From assembly GCA_017620115.1 (NCBI GenBank), contig JAFZRB010000330.1, positions 1-10,906 on the forward strand: a stretch of 10,906 nt of DNA. The letters are read 5' to 3'. A program made the translations under genes and the position numbers. Below, one piece after another: positions 1 to 5,975 of the stretch (positions are counted from its first letter, which is position 1; every line of letters begins with the position of its first letter). The notes beneath the pieces were generated by a model that saw only the letters and a program-made list of their open reading frames with translations, made no database searches and was not told where the DNA came from. Source of the DNA: Clostridia bacterium (lineage in GTDB: Bacteria > Bacillota > Clostridia > Christensenellales > Aristaeellaceae).

Positions 1-323
1 CCGCCAGAGCGATAAAACGGTTTGTCTTCAGACACAATGGCCAGCAGCTCCTCCGGAGAATAGCTGGTCCCGGCCAGTCGTCGCGCGTTCGACAGGCAGG
101 ATCCCCCTTTTTGCGCAAAGGATAGAAAATCGTTCCCGCATCGTCCGCACCGTGCGCACTTTTCAGGCCAATACAAAACCTGCGGTTCCGGACGAATCCC
201 CTCGGGATTGTGGCACCATGCGCAGCGCAGGTTACAGCCCTTGAAAAACACCGCGGTGCGCAGCCCGGGTCCGTCCACAAACGACGAACGCTGGATGTCG
301 AAAATCGTCGCCCTGTTCCGCAT
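1..323 (-). CDS. Glycyl radical enzyme activating enzyme (radical SAM), C-terminus missing
   Basis: The N-terminal 107 residues of a radical S-adenosylmethionine activase are present; the rest lies beyond the left edge. Such enzymes use a [4Fe-4S] cluster and SAM to abstract hydrogen from the C-terminal glycine of a partner glycyl radical enzyme. The sequence opens with the family's FDIQRSSFVDGPGLRT segment (residues 8-23), then the CxxxCxxC cluster motif at Cys30, Cys34 and Cys37 (CNLRCAWCHNPEG), and ends in KPFYRSGG, the start of the usual FYxxSGGG glycine motif. Between them, Cys56, Cys59, Cys62 and Cys76 form one short cysteine group where related activases usually carry a two-cluster ferredoxin-like insert. 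The ATG (323-321) shares one base with the TGA of the upstream glycyl radical enzyme gene (TGATG), so translation is probably coupled and the two are almost surely partners. Family is certain; the exact target rests on adjacency. Confidence 0.93.
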   Translation of the reverse strand, partial: MRNRATIFDIQRSSFVDGPGLRTAVFFKGCNLRCAWCHNPEGIRPEPQVLYWPEKCARCGRCGNDFLSFAQKGGSCLSNARRLAGTSYSPEELLAIVSEDKPFYRSG

Positions 324-2587
324 CAGTACAGAGTCCTTTCCATGATGTGCTTTTGCGTCACCTTGTCCAAATCGATAAACCGCGCGGAGTAACCGCTTAC
401 CCGCACAATCAGGTTCCCGTAAAGGTCAGGCCGCTCCAATGCGCGCTCCAGATCGCCGCGCGAGAAGCAATTCACATTCAGTTGCAGACCGCCCAGGTCA
501 AAATAGGTTTCAAACAGGGCTCGAATCTTTTCCGGATCATGGCAGACGGTCTGGCGGGAAAGGTTCAGGTTTGTAACCACGCCGCCGTTTTCCGGTCTGG
601 TTTTGGCGGCGGACAAGAGCAGCGCAGCCAGGCCCTTTTTGTCCGCGCCGGGCATGGCGGAATTTCCCACGGCCATCGGCTCGCCGCATTTTCGCCCGTC
701 GGCGCTGGCGGCCACCCTCGGCCCGATCGTGATGCCGCCCGGATTGACATTGGCGACCGTATAGTAATGGAGCCCCGCTGCACGGCCGATTTCGTCCGCG
801 GTCCTGTTGATAAAATCCTCAAGCCGCGTCTTGATCCCGTCGACCCACGCGCAGTTGTTGCCGAATTTATCAACCTCCAGGAAGCGCCGCCTGTCTTCCT
901 CGTGTCCTTCGTAATTGGCGTCAAGCAGAGTGACCACTTCTTCTAACGTATAGGCATGCTCTTCGTACACCAGTTTTTTGATGGCTGCCAGACTGTCCAC
1001 TGTGTTGGTAAGGCCAAACCCCTCGACATTGGCGCCGAAATACCGTATGCCTCCATCCAGCAGAGGCAGGCCGCGTTCAATACAGTCGTTCAGAAGGAGG
1101 CTCTGCATCACGCAGGCGACCTCGCGGACGCTCCTTTCCCGGTTCCATAGATGTACCTTGACGTCGCGTTCAAATGCGGCGCGGATCTGGCGGCAGAGCG
1201 CCGCCTCCAGCTTTTCATAGGTGTCGAAGTCGGAAAGCGCGCCGGTATCGATGCCTATCATTACGCCGTCCGCTCCGTCGCGGCCCCGGTGGAGCGTGGC
1301 CTCAAGCGCCTTTAAAAACCGCATTGTGGAATTGGGCGAACCGGTGCTGTCTCCGATCAGAAGTATTTCTCCGCATCCCAACGGCTCATATCGGAGAGCC
1401 TCCTCATAAGGAACGTGCATGATGCGGGCGCATGCCTGAACATAGACATCGTCGTTATACAGCGTCGGGTAAATACAGCCCTCTCCGATCGATTGTATGG
1501 CGCTTGAGAGTAATCGTGGATCCTGTTCCCTGCTCCAGCGCAGCGTGAGAACCGGCATGACGTCGCTCCCGTCGGTGCATTGGGCGTGACGCCGGCGCGT
1601 CGCTTCGATGGCGGCAAGCGCGAAAACATTCGCGTTTTTTTCATTTCGCCGGCCTGTTCCGCCAATCAGCACCCGGCTGTTATAGGGATTCCCTCCCATG
1701 GACAGCGCTTTCCACAGAGCCATAATGAGGGCGACCGCGGAATCCTGCGTCAGGCGGCCCGCCGCCAGGTCCGCAGCCAGCAGGTCGCCGAAGTATTCGT
1801 CCATGCGTCCATAATCCTGAACGCCGGCCAGCCGGGCGTGAACATACATCAGCTGCATGCCCTCGCGCAGCGTGCGCGGCGGGACGCTCTGAATGTTCTT
1901 CAGTCCTTCGGCGCATTCAAGAAGGGAAGCGCGGCGGCCCTTGTCCTTCGCGTTTTCAGCAAGATCAAGTGCCTGGCGGCGGTAGTATTCACATGTGTCG
2001 GCAATGATATCCACGCTCATGAGCAGCGCGTCATAGAAGTTCTTCCGGTCATCGCGCTGGCAGCGCCTGATTTCATCGCGCAAGCCGTCCAGTCCCAGCC
2101 GCATAAGCCTGTCATAGTCGGGCGTGACGCCTGCCACACGGGAATCAAAGCTGCCGGAGATGAAACCCGCGCCCAGCGGCCGCGTTCCGTCTCCCTTGCG
2201 CAGGTAGCCGTCGGAATCCAGTCCGGTTCCGGCGGGAAACAGATAGTCGTGCACGTCCTTCGGCGCTTCGTCCATGATTTTGCGGAAAGTCGTTTCCTCT
2301 TTCCAGAAATCCCAGAATGACGCCGCTTCCGGGTGTTCGGCGACGAGGCGGGCAAATGCGCCCCGGTCGACGGAATAACCCAGTTGATTGAGCCGCTGGG
2401 TGCCGAAGAAAAAAGGAATATGATTCATCGTCCAGTGATTGCGGCAGCATGCGAAATCGTCTTCTTCCCGCATGGGAAGCAGCGCTGCGGGATAGACGCA
2501 TTTCAATACCCGCGCTTCACGAAGCGCAGGATCTGTCGTTGAAAGGTACGCTTCATTGACATTTTTCATGATCTGCATCATATCCAT
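323..2587 (-). CDS. Glycyl radical enzyme of the PFL/dehydratase superfamily, substrate unknown
   Basis: A 754-residue glycyl radical enzyme, an oxygen-sensitive cytoplasmic catalyst that stores a radical on a C-terminal glycine and passes it to an active-site cysteine. The radical loop is RVSGYSARF near the C-terminus, with Gly732 about 22 residues from the end, as is normal. The thiyl loop is YEPLGCGEILL, with Cys405 and Glu407. Cys-x-Glu is the arrangement of glycerol/diol dehydratase, choline lyase, hydroxyproline dehydratase and arylacetate decarboxylase types; pyruvate formate-lyase has Cys-Cys instead, so formate-lyase activity is unlikely. The Gly after the Cys and the Ile after the Glu differ from the common GCVEP. 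The open frame begins 10 codons upstream, but an excellent GGAGGTG lies 6 bases before the ATG at 2587, which I take as the start. It is coupled to the activase gene downstream and separated from the genes upstream by a terminator. Family certain; reaction unassigned. Confidence 0.95.
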   Translation of the reverse strand: MDMMQIMKNVNEAYLSTTDPALREARVLKCVYPAALLPMREEDDFACCRNHWTMNHIPFFFGTQRLNQLGYSVDRGAFARLVAEHPEAASFWDFWKEETTFRKIMDEAPKDVHDYLFPAGTGLDSDGYLRKGDGTRPLGAGFISGSFDSRVAGVTPDYDRLMRLGLDGLRDEIRRCQRDDRKNFYDALLMSVDIIADTCEYYRRQALDLAENAKDKGRRASLLECAEGLKNIQSVPPRTLREGMQLMYVHARLAGVQDYGRMDEYFGDLLAADLAAGRLTQDSAVALIMALWKALSMGGNPYNSRVLIGGTGRRNEKNANVFALAAIEATRRRHAQCTDGSDVMPVLTLRWSREQDPRLLSSAIQSIGEGCIYPTLYNDDVYVQACARIMHVPYEEALRYEPLGCGEILLIGDSTGSPNSTMRFLKALEATLHRGRDGADGVMIGIDTGALSDFDTYEKLEAALCRQIRAAFERDVKVHLWNRERSVREVACVMQSLLLNDCIERGLPLLDGGIRYFGANVEGFGLTNTVDSLAAIKKLVYEEHAYTLEEVVTLLDANYEGHEEDRRRFLEVDKFGNNCAWVDGIKTRLEDFINRTADEIGRAAGLHYYTVANVNPGGITIGPRVAASADGRKCGEPMAVGNSAMPGADKKGLAALLLSAAKTRPENGGVVTNLNLSRQTVCHDPEKIRALFETYFDLGGLQLNVNCFSRGDLERALERPDLYGNLIVRVSGYSARFIDLDKVTQKHIMERTLY

Positions 2588-2593
2588 GGCGAA

Positions 2594-2602
2594 CACCTCC
2601 GC
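2594..2602 (-). promoter_or_regulatory. Ribosome binding site deciding the start of the glycyl radical enzyme
   Basis: On the minus strand GCGGAGGTG stands 6 bases before the ATG at 2587. The open frame extends 10 codons further to 2617, but that start would place this near-perfect Shine-Dalgarno site inside the coding sequence, so the shorter start is preferred. Confidence 0.8.
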
Positions 2603-2697
2603 GAATTCAGACAACAAACAGACGCTGTTACTGCCGCATATCCGGGTTTCTTCCGGCTTTTTATCACCATTCGGTCACAGTATCTGTATTCTTCCTC

Positions 2698-2742
2698 AAA
2701 ATCAAAAATCCTGTAAGGAGAAGGGACTCCTTGCAGGATTTT
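2698..2742 (-). terminator. Intrinsic terminator between the dehydrogenase gene and the glycyl radical enzyme gene
   Basis: A 16-bp inverted repeat (2705-2720 with 2727-2742) has a 6-base loop and one imperfect position (2714/2733). On the minus strand the stem ends in TTTT and continues T-GA-TTTT, giving the U-rich tail of a Rho-independent terminator. It lies 35 bases past the stop codon of the dehydrogenase at 2778 and 110 bases before the glycyl radical enzyme start. In the plus direction the only tail is the TTTT of the stem, and no rightward gene ends here, so leftward termination is the natural reading. Transcripts from upstream should mostly stop here, so the glycyl radical enzyme needs its own promoter or read-through. 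Confidence 0.75.
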
Positions 2743-2777
2743 ACGTTGTATATCCGATGTTTTTCAGCGCGAACGCG

Positions 2778-3749
2778 TTACAGCGTTACGATCGTTCCGC
2801 TCTCGTGAGATTTGTACTCGTTTTCCAGCAGTTCGGTCAGCGCAATGGCTTTGGTCATGTCCAGGAAGATGTCTGCGCCGTGTTCCACGCAGTCGATCCA
2901 CTGGCGCAGCGGCGCGGGCCTGTCCGCGGGAAGCTGATCCATTTCCACGGTGCCATCCACACCAAGTTTCTTTGAACGGATGCGCACCTTGTTGCCGGTG
3001 ATCGAAATGGAGCCTTCCGTGCCCTGGATCTCGATGGGCGAACGGGAAAACGGCGTCACAAAGCCCGTCTCCAGCACGGCGATGGCCATGTTGTCAAACT
3101 CAATAACCGCCACAGCGTTGTCTTCCCCCGACGGCGCGCAGGTGCTGTTGAAAATGGCGGCCACGCGGCTCGGTTTGCCGAGCAGGTACGCGGCCACGTA
3201 GTTGGGATGACAGCCCAGATCCATCATGGCACCGCCGCCGGTTTTGGTCATGTCGTACCAGTAATCCGGCAGCCATCCGCCGCTAGATCCGTCGTGCGCC
3301 GTACGCATGCGGAAATAGTTGACCCTGCCCAGCAGTCCGTCGTCGATTGCCTTTTTTGCGTACTCGATTGCGCCCTGGGACAGGGACGGATGGGAAATGA
3401 CGAATTTTATGCCGCTCTCTTTCACGGCTTCGGCGATCTCACGACATTCGGCGACCGTCGGCGCCAGCGCCTTTTCAGTGAAGATGTGCTTCCCGGCCTT
3501 CGCGCACCGGATCAGAAGGTCCTTATGCTCGGTGGTGGGGGCGCAGCAGAGCACCGCGTCCACATCCCTGCGCGCCAGCATGGCGTCCAGATCCTTTTCA
3601 TAATCCACGCCCAGCTTCTTTGCCATGGCGCTGCCCCGCGCTTCGTCGTCGTCCCAGACCACGGTGAGAGATGCGTCATTCTGGGCCATGATGAACTTTC
3701 CATATCCTTCGGCATGCACATGCCATGCACTCAGCAATGCGACATTCAT
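2778..3749 (-). CDS. Gfo/Idh/MocA family oxidoreductase with atypical nucleotide-binding start
   Basis: A 323-residue NAD(P)-dependent dehydrogenase of the Gfo/Idh/MocA family, which typically oxidises, reduces or epimerises sugars, inositols or sugar acids in the cytoplasm. The N-terminal Rossmann domain (about 1-120) contains the family's EKP-type motif as TEKAL (Glu92, Lys93). The C-terminal half carries GGGAMMDLGCHPNY (171-184), with His181 at the usual catalytic His position. The first strand reads ALLSAWHVHAEGY where most members have the GxGxxG dinucleotide fingerprint. This HVHA version occurs in a recognisable subset of the family, as far as I recall, but the cofactor is therefore less certain. 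An AAGGAG site lies 8 bases before the ATG. The gene begins 30 bases after the related dehydrogenase gene ends, so the two are surely co-transcribed; a terminator follows it. Substrate unknown. Confidence 0.9.
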   Translation of the reverse strand: MNVALLSAWHVHAEGYGKFIMAQNDASLTVVWDDDEARGSAMAKKLGVDYEKDLDAMLARRDVDAVLCCAPTTEHKDLLIRCAKAGKHIFTEKALAPTVAECREIAEAVKESGIKFVISHPSLSQGAIEYAKKAIDDGLLGRVNYFRMRTAHDGSSGGWLPDYWYDMTKTGGGAMMDLGCHPNYVAAYLLGKPSRVAAIFNSTCAPSGEDNAVAVIEFDNMAIAVLETGFVTPFSRSPIEIQGTEGSISITGNKVRIRSKKLGVDGTVEMDQLPADRPAPLRQWIDCVEHGADIFLDMTKAIALTELLENEYKSHESGTIVTL

Positions 3750-3779
3750 ATTTTACGCTCCTTCTTTTTTTCAGATTGG

Positions 3780-4874
3780 TCAGATTTCGGGAATGACGAT
3801 ATCCACTTCTTTGCCCAGCTTGGACGACCGATAAATGCCGTCGCATATAGCCTGGTTATACAGGATCTCCTCGCCGGGGATGGGCGCGGGCCGGCCATCG
3901 CGGATGGCATCGCAGAAATCCCGCACCTTCATAGCGAATATGTCTTTGGAATAAGCGCCGTTATAGGCGTCGAAATCATAGATGGGCTCGATCAGGCTGT
4001 CCGTATGGCTGCCTTCCAGATCGCGGAACAGGCGGACACGATTGGGCGTATTGATGTACTGCGGGCCGTTGAGGATCTTAATGCCGCCTTCGGTTCCCAG
4101 CCACAGCGTGTCGCCCAATGAGTCCGAATGCATGGCCCATGCCTGCCGGAACACGAATGTCACGCCTCCCTCGCAGCGCACAAACGCCACGGAGAAATCA
4201 TCGACGTCAAACGTATCGGCGCCTCTCCAGTACTTGGGGTTCTTGCCGAAATAGTCGGTGGCGACGGCGGAAACAGTCAGGGGCTTTGGATATCCGATCG
4301 CGTGCATGCATTCGTCGATCGAATAGCATCCGATGTCGCCCAAACAGCCGAAGCCTGCCTTGTCCGCCTGGACAAACGTGCTGCCGGGGATACCCGTCCT
4401 GCGGCCGCCGCCGCTCTGGACGTAGTATACCTTGCCTATCGCGCCGGACTGAATGATACGGTCCACGTGCTGACGAAGGGGACTGTAGCGCGGCTGGAAG
4501 CCAATGGTGAGGATGCGATTATTCTTCTTCGCGGCCCGGACCATTTCCACGCCCTCCTGCAGCGTGAAGGACATGGGCTTTTCGCACTGCACGTGCAGTC
4601 CCGCGTTCAGCGCCATCACAGTCGGTCCGGCGTGCTGGGTGTTGTACGTACACACCGTTACGCCGTCCATCTCCAGTTCTTTGATCATTTCCTCCGCGCT
4701 CTCATACGCGCGGGCATCCGGCAGTTCCCACTTGTCCAGAAACGCCCTGGCCTTGCCGGGTACGATGTCCGCGCCGCCGACGATTTCCACATCGTCGAAT
4801 GTCTTGTACGCCTTCATGTGGGCATGGGCGATGCCGCCCGTTCCGATAATACCGATGCGCAGTTTTCTTGCCAC
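3780..4874 (-). CDS. Gfo/Idh/MocA family oxidoreductase
   Basis: A 364-residue NAD(P)-dependent dehydrogenase. The Rossmann fold is canonical: IGIIGTGGIAHAHMKAY at 7-23 supplies the dinucleotide fingerprint, and CEKPMSFTL (97-105) is the family EKP motif that contacts the nicotinamide. GCLGDIGCYSIDECMHAIG (176-194) is the domain-two catalytic segment, with Tyr184 where many relatives have His; several glucose-fructose oxidoreductase-like members also use Tyr here. The start is GTG at 4874, preceded by AAAGGAGGAGGT 5 bases away. It leads a tight pair with the second dehydrogenase 30 bases downstream; the two are only distantly alike, so they probably do different steps on related substrates rather than being a recent duplication. 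A short palindrome lies just upstream and may mark an internal promoter or operator. Reaction unassigned. Confidence 0.92.
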   Translation of the reverse strand: MARKLRIGIIGTGGIAHAHMKAYKTFDDVEIVGGADIVPGKARAFLDKWELPDARAYESAEEMIKELEMDGVTVCTYNTQHAGPTVMALNAGLHVQCEKPMSFTLQEGVEMVRAAKKNNRILTIGFQPRYSPLRQHVDRIIQSGAIGKVYYVQSGGGRRTGIPGSTFVQADKAGFGCLGDIGCYSIDECMHAIGYPKPLTVSAVATDYFGKNPKYWRGADTFDVDDFSVAFVRCEGGVTFVFRQAWAMHSDSLGDTLWLGTEGGIKILNGPQYINTPNRVRLFRDLEGSHTDSLIEPIYDFDAYNGAYSKDIFAMKVRDFCDAIRDGRPAPIPGEEILYNQAICDGIYRSSKLGKEVDIVIPEI

Positions 4875-4900
4875 AGTTACCTCCTCCTTTACCTATTTCG

Positions 4901-4914
4901 CCGCATAAATGCGG
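4901..4914. promoter_or_regulatory. Palindrome ahead of the dehydrogenase pair, possible operator or mRNA hairpin
   Basis: CCGCAT-AA-ATGCGG is a perfect 6-bp inverted repeat with a 2-bp spacer. It sits in the 106-bp gap between the nitroreductase and the GTG-started dehydrogenase, about 12 bases before the Shine-Dalgarno site. On the minus strand an AT-rich AATATACC adjoins it and could serve as a poor -10, but I see no convincing -35. A regulator site or a leader hairpin are both possible. Confidence 0.35.
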
Positions 4915-4980
4915 TATATTGTTTAATTTCCATACGATTCAGATAATTCCTGCCGGCGTCAGGCGGGGCTGCTCGCTGCT

Positions 4981-5574
4981 TCAGTCGATGAAAGTAACCT
5001 CGTTGCCCTTCTGCGTCATCAGATGACGGGCTGGCTGTCCGCTTTCAGTGGCGGGATAGCCGACGACGAGCGCTCCGTAGACCCGTTCGTTTTCCTTTAT
5101 CCCGAGTTCAGACAGGTAACGAACGATTTCCGGTTCCTCGTTCAGCCATTTCAGCTGGTTGATCCAGCAGCTGCCAAGATCAAGCGCGTTGGCGGCGACC
5201 ATCATATTCTCAATCGCGCAGGCGCAGTCGGCCATGTTGTTGCCATAATCCCGTCGATTGGCGACGACGATCAGCACAGGCGCGTTATAGCAGAAGACAT
5301 AACCGCCTTTCTTCGACGCGGCGATCGAATGTCTCAGGCTTGAATAGGTGTTTTCGTCGGCCTCCATTGCGGCGAAAGCCTTTTCAGTCATCCGGACAAG
5401 TTCTTTGAGAACTTCCCGGTTCCGGATCACCAGGAAATGATTGGTCTGATTGTTGCCGCCGCTTGGAGCCTGCCTGCCCGCATCAAGAATTCTGAAAAGC
5501 TTTTCCTGTTCGATCGGATCGGGTCTGTAGTTTCGGGTGCTTCGCCTCGTGAGGATGGCTTCCAACGCTTCCAT
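4981..5574 (-). CDS. Nitroreductase-family FMN-dependent oxidoreductase
   Basis: A 197-residue flavoprotein of the nitroreductase superfamily, usually an FMN-binding homodimer using NAD(P)H in the cytoplasm. The opening ILTRRSTRNYRPDPI (7-21) contains the RRSxRxY flavin-phosphate contact typical of the family, followed by RQAPSGGNNQ (34-43), another FMN-contact segment. The later ADCACAIENMMVAANALDLG (115-134) and GSCWINQ (134-140) match the conserved dimer/flavin core, and VYGALVVGYPA is the usual C-terminal strand. Length is normal. The gene starts 33 bases after the DUF503 gene ends; an AAAGGCAGG about 9-12 bases before the ATG is a mediocre ribosome site. Substrates in this family are notoriously unpredictable (nitroaromatics, quinones, enones, flavins), so its role in this cluster is open. 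It could recycle electrons for a neighbouring oxidation. Confidence 0.92.
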   Translation of the reverse strand: MEALEAILTRRSTRNYRPDPIEQEKLFRILDAGRQAPSGGNNQTNHFLVIRNREVLKELVRMTEKAFAAMEADENTYSSLRHSIAASKKGGYVFCYNAPVLIVVANRRDYGNNMADCACAIENMMVAANALDLGSCWINQLKWLNEEPEIVRYLSELGIKENERVYGALVVGYPATESGQPARHLMTQKGNEVTFID

Positions 5575-5607
5575 GGGTGTTCGCCTGCCTTTCTGCTGTT
5601 TTATCGT

Positions 5608-5889
5608 TCAACGAATCTCCCGCGATTCATCGAGCACTTGGGCTTCCGTGTTCGCTTCCACAAACAGGGATATTTCCTCCATCAGACTGTCCGCCATGGC
5701 GCTGTGCGGCACGACGGCGGCTATGCCGATCACAATGATCTGATGGGCGTCCTGCTCATCGATCTCCGCTGCCGATACGTGATACCTGTTCTGCAGCTGC
5801 GCGATGAGGCTCCTGACGATCATTCTCTTCTCCTTCAGGCTGTGCACCCAGGGCGCATGCAGCCGGAAGGTCATAGCGGCGATGTTCAT
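5608..5889 (-). CDS. ylxP: DUF503 / YlxP-like small protein
   Basis: A 93-residue protein of the DUF503 family, named after Bacillus YlxP; members are small alpha/beta proteins of uncertain, possibly ribosome-related, function. The recognisable stretches are LHAPWVHSLKEKRMIVRSL (10-28), where family members have HSLKxKR-x-V-x-SL, and NRYHVSAAEIDEQDAHQ (34-50), close to the usual N-x-F/Y-x-V-x-AE-x-x-x-QD. The following strand IIVIGIAAV is also typical. The start is ATG at 5889, preceded by AAGGAAAGCGC. The frame stays open upstream for 33 more codons (TTG at 5988, overlapping the amidohydrolase stop) and there encodes a hydrophobic stretch; I regard this as untranslated or a separate oddity. 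YlxP is usually met near infB and rbfA, so its position between metabolic enzymes is unusual. Confidence 0.85.
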   Translation of the reverse strand: MNIAAMTFRLHAPWVHSLKEKRMIVRSLIAQLQNRYHVSAAEIDEQDAHQIIVIGIAAVVPHSAMADSLMEEISLFVEANTEAQVLDESREIR

Positions 5890-5975
5890 GCGCTTTCCTT
5901 TCCTTTTCATCTGTATGGTCGGCTTCGCGGCGGCGAGGATCAGCAGCGCAGGGAGAACCAGAAGACACCCGATGA

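Noticed and set aside
1580..2320. Long plus-strand open frame (246 codons) antisense to the glycyl radical enzyme gene
   Set aside because: It is a shadow of a GC-rich gene; no family motif, and the minus-strand protein is unmistakable.
323..2587. Annotation as pyruvate formate-lyase
   Set aside because: The active loop has Cys-Gly-Glu rather than the adjacent Cys-Cys pair required for formate-lyase chemistry.
3207..4946. Long plus-strand open frames (304 and 272 codons) across the two dehydrogenase genes
   Set aside because: Antisense shadows; they run against two well-recognised Gfo/Idh proteins and show no motifs of their own.
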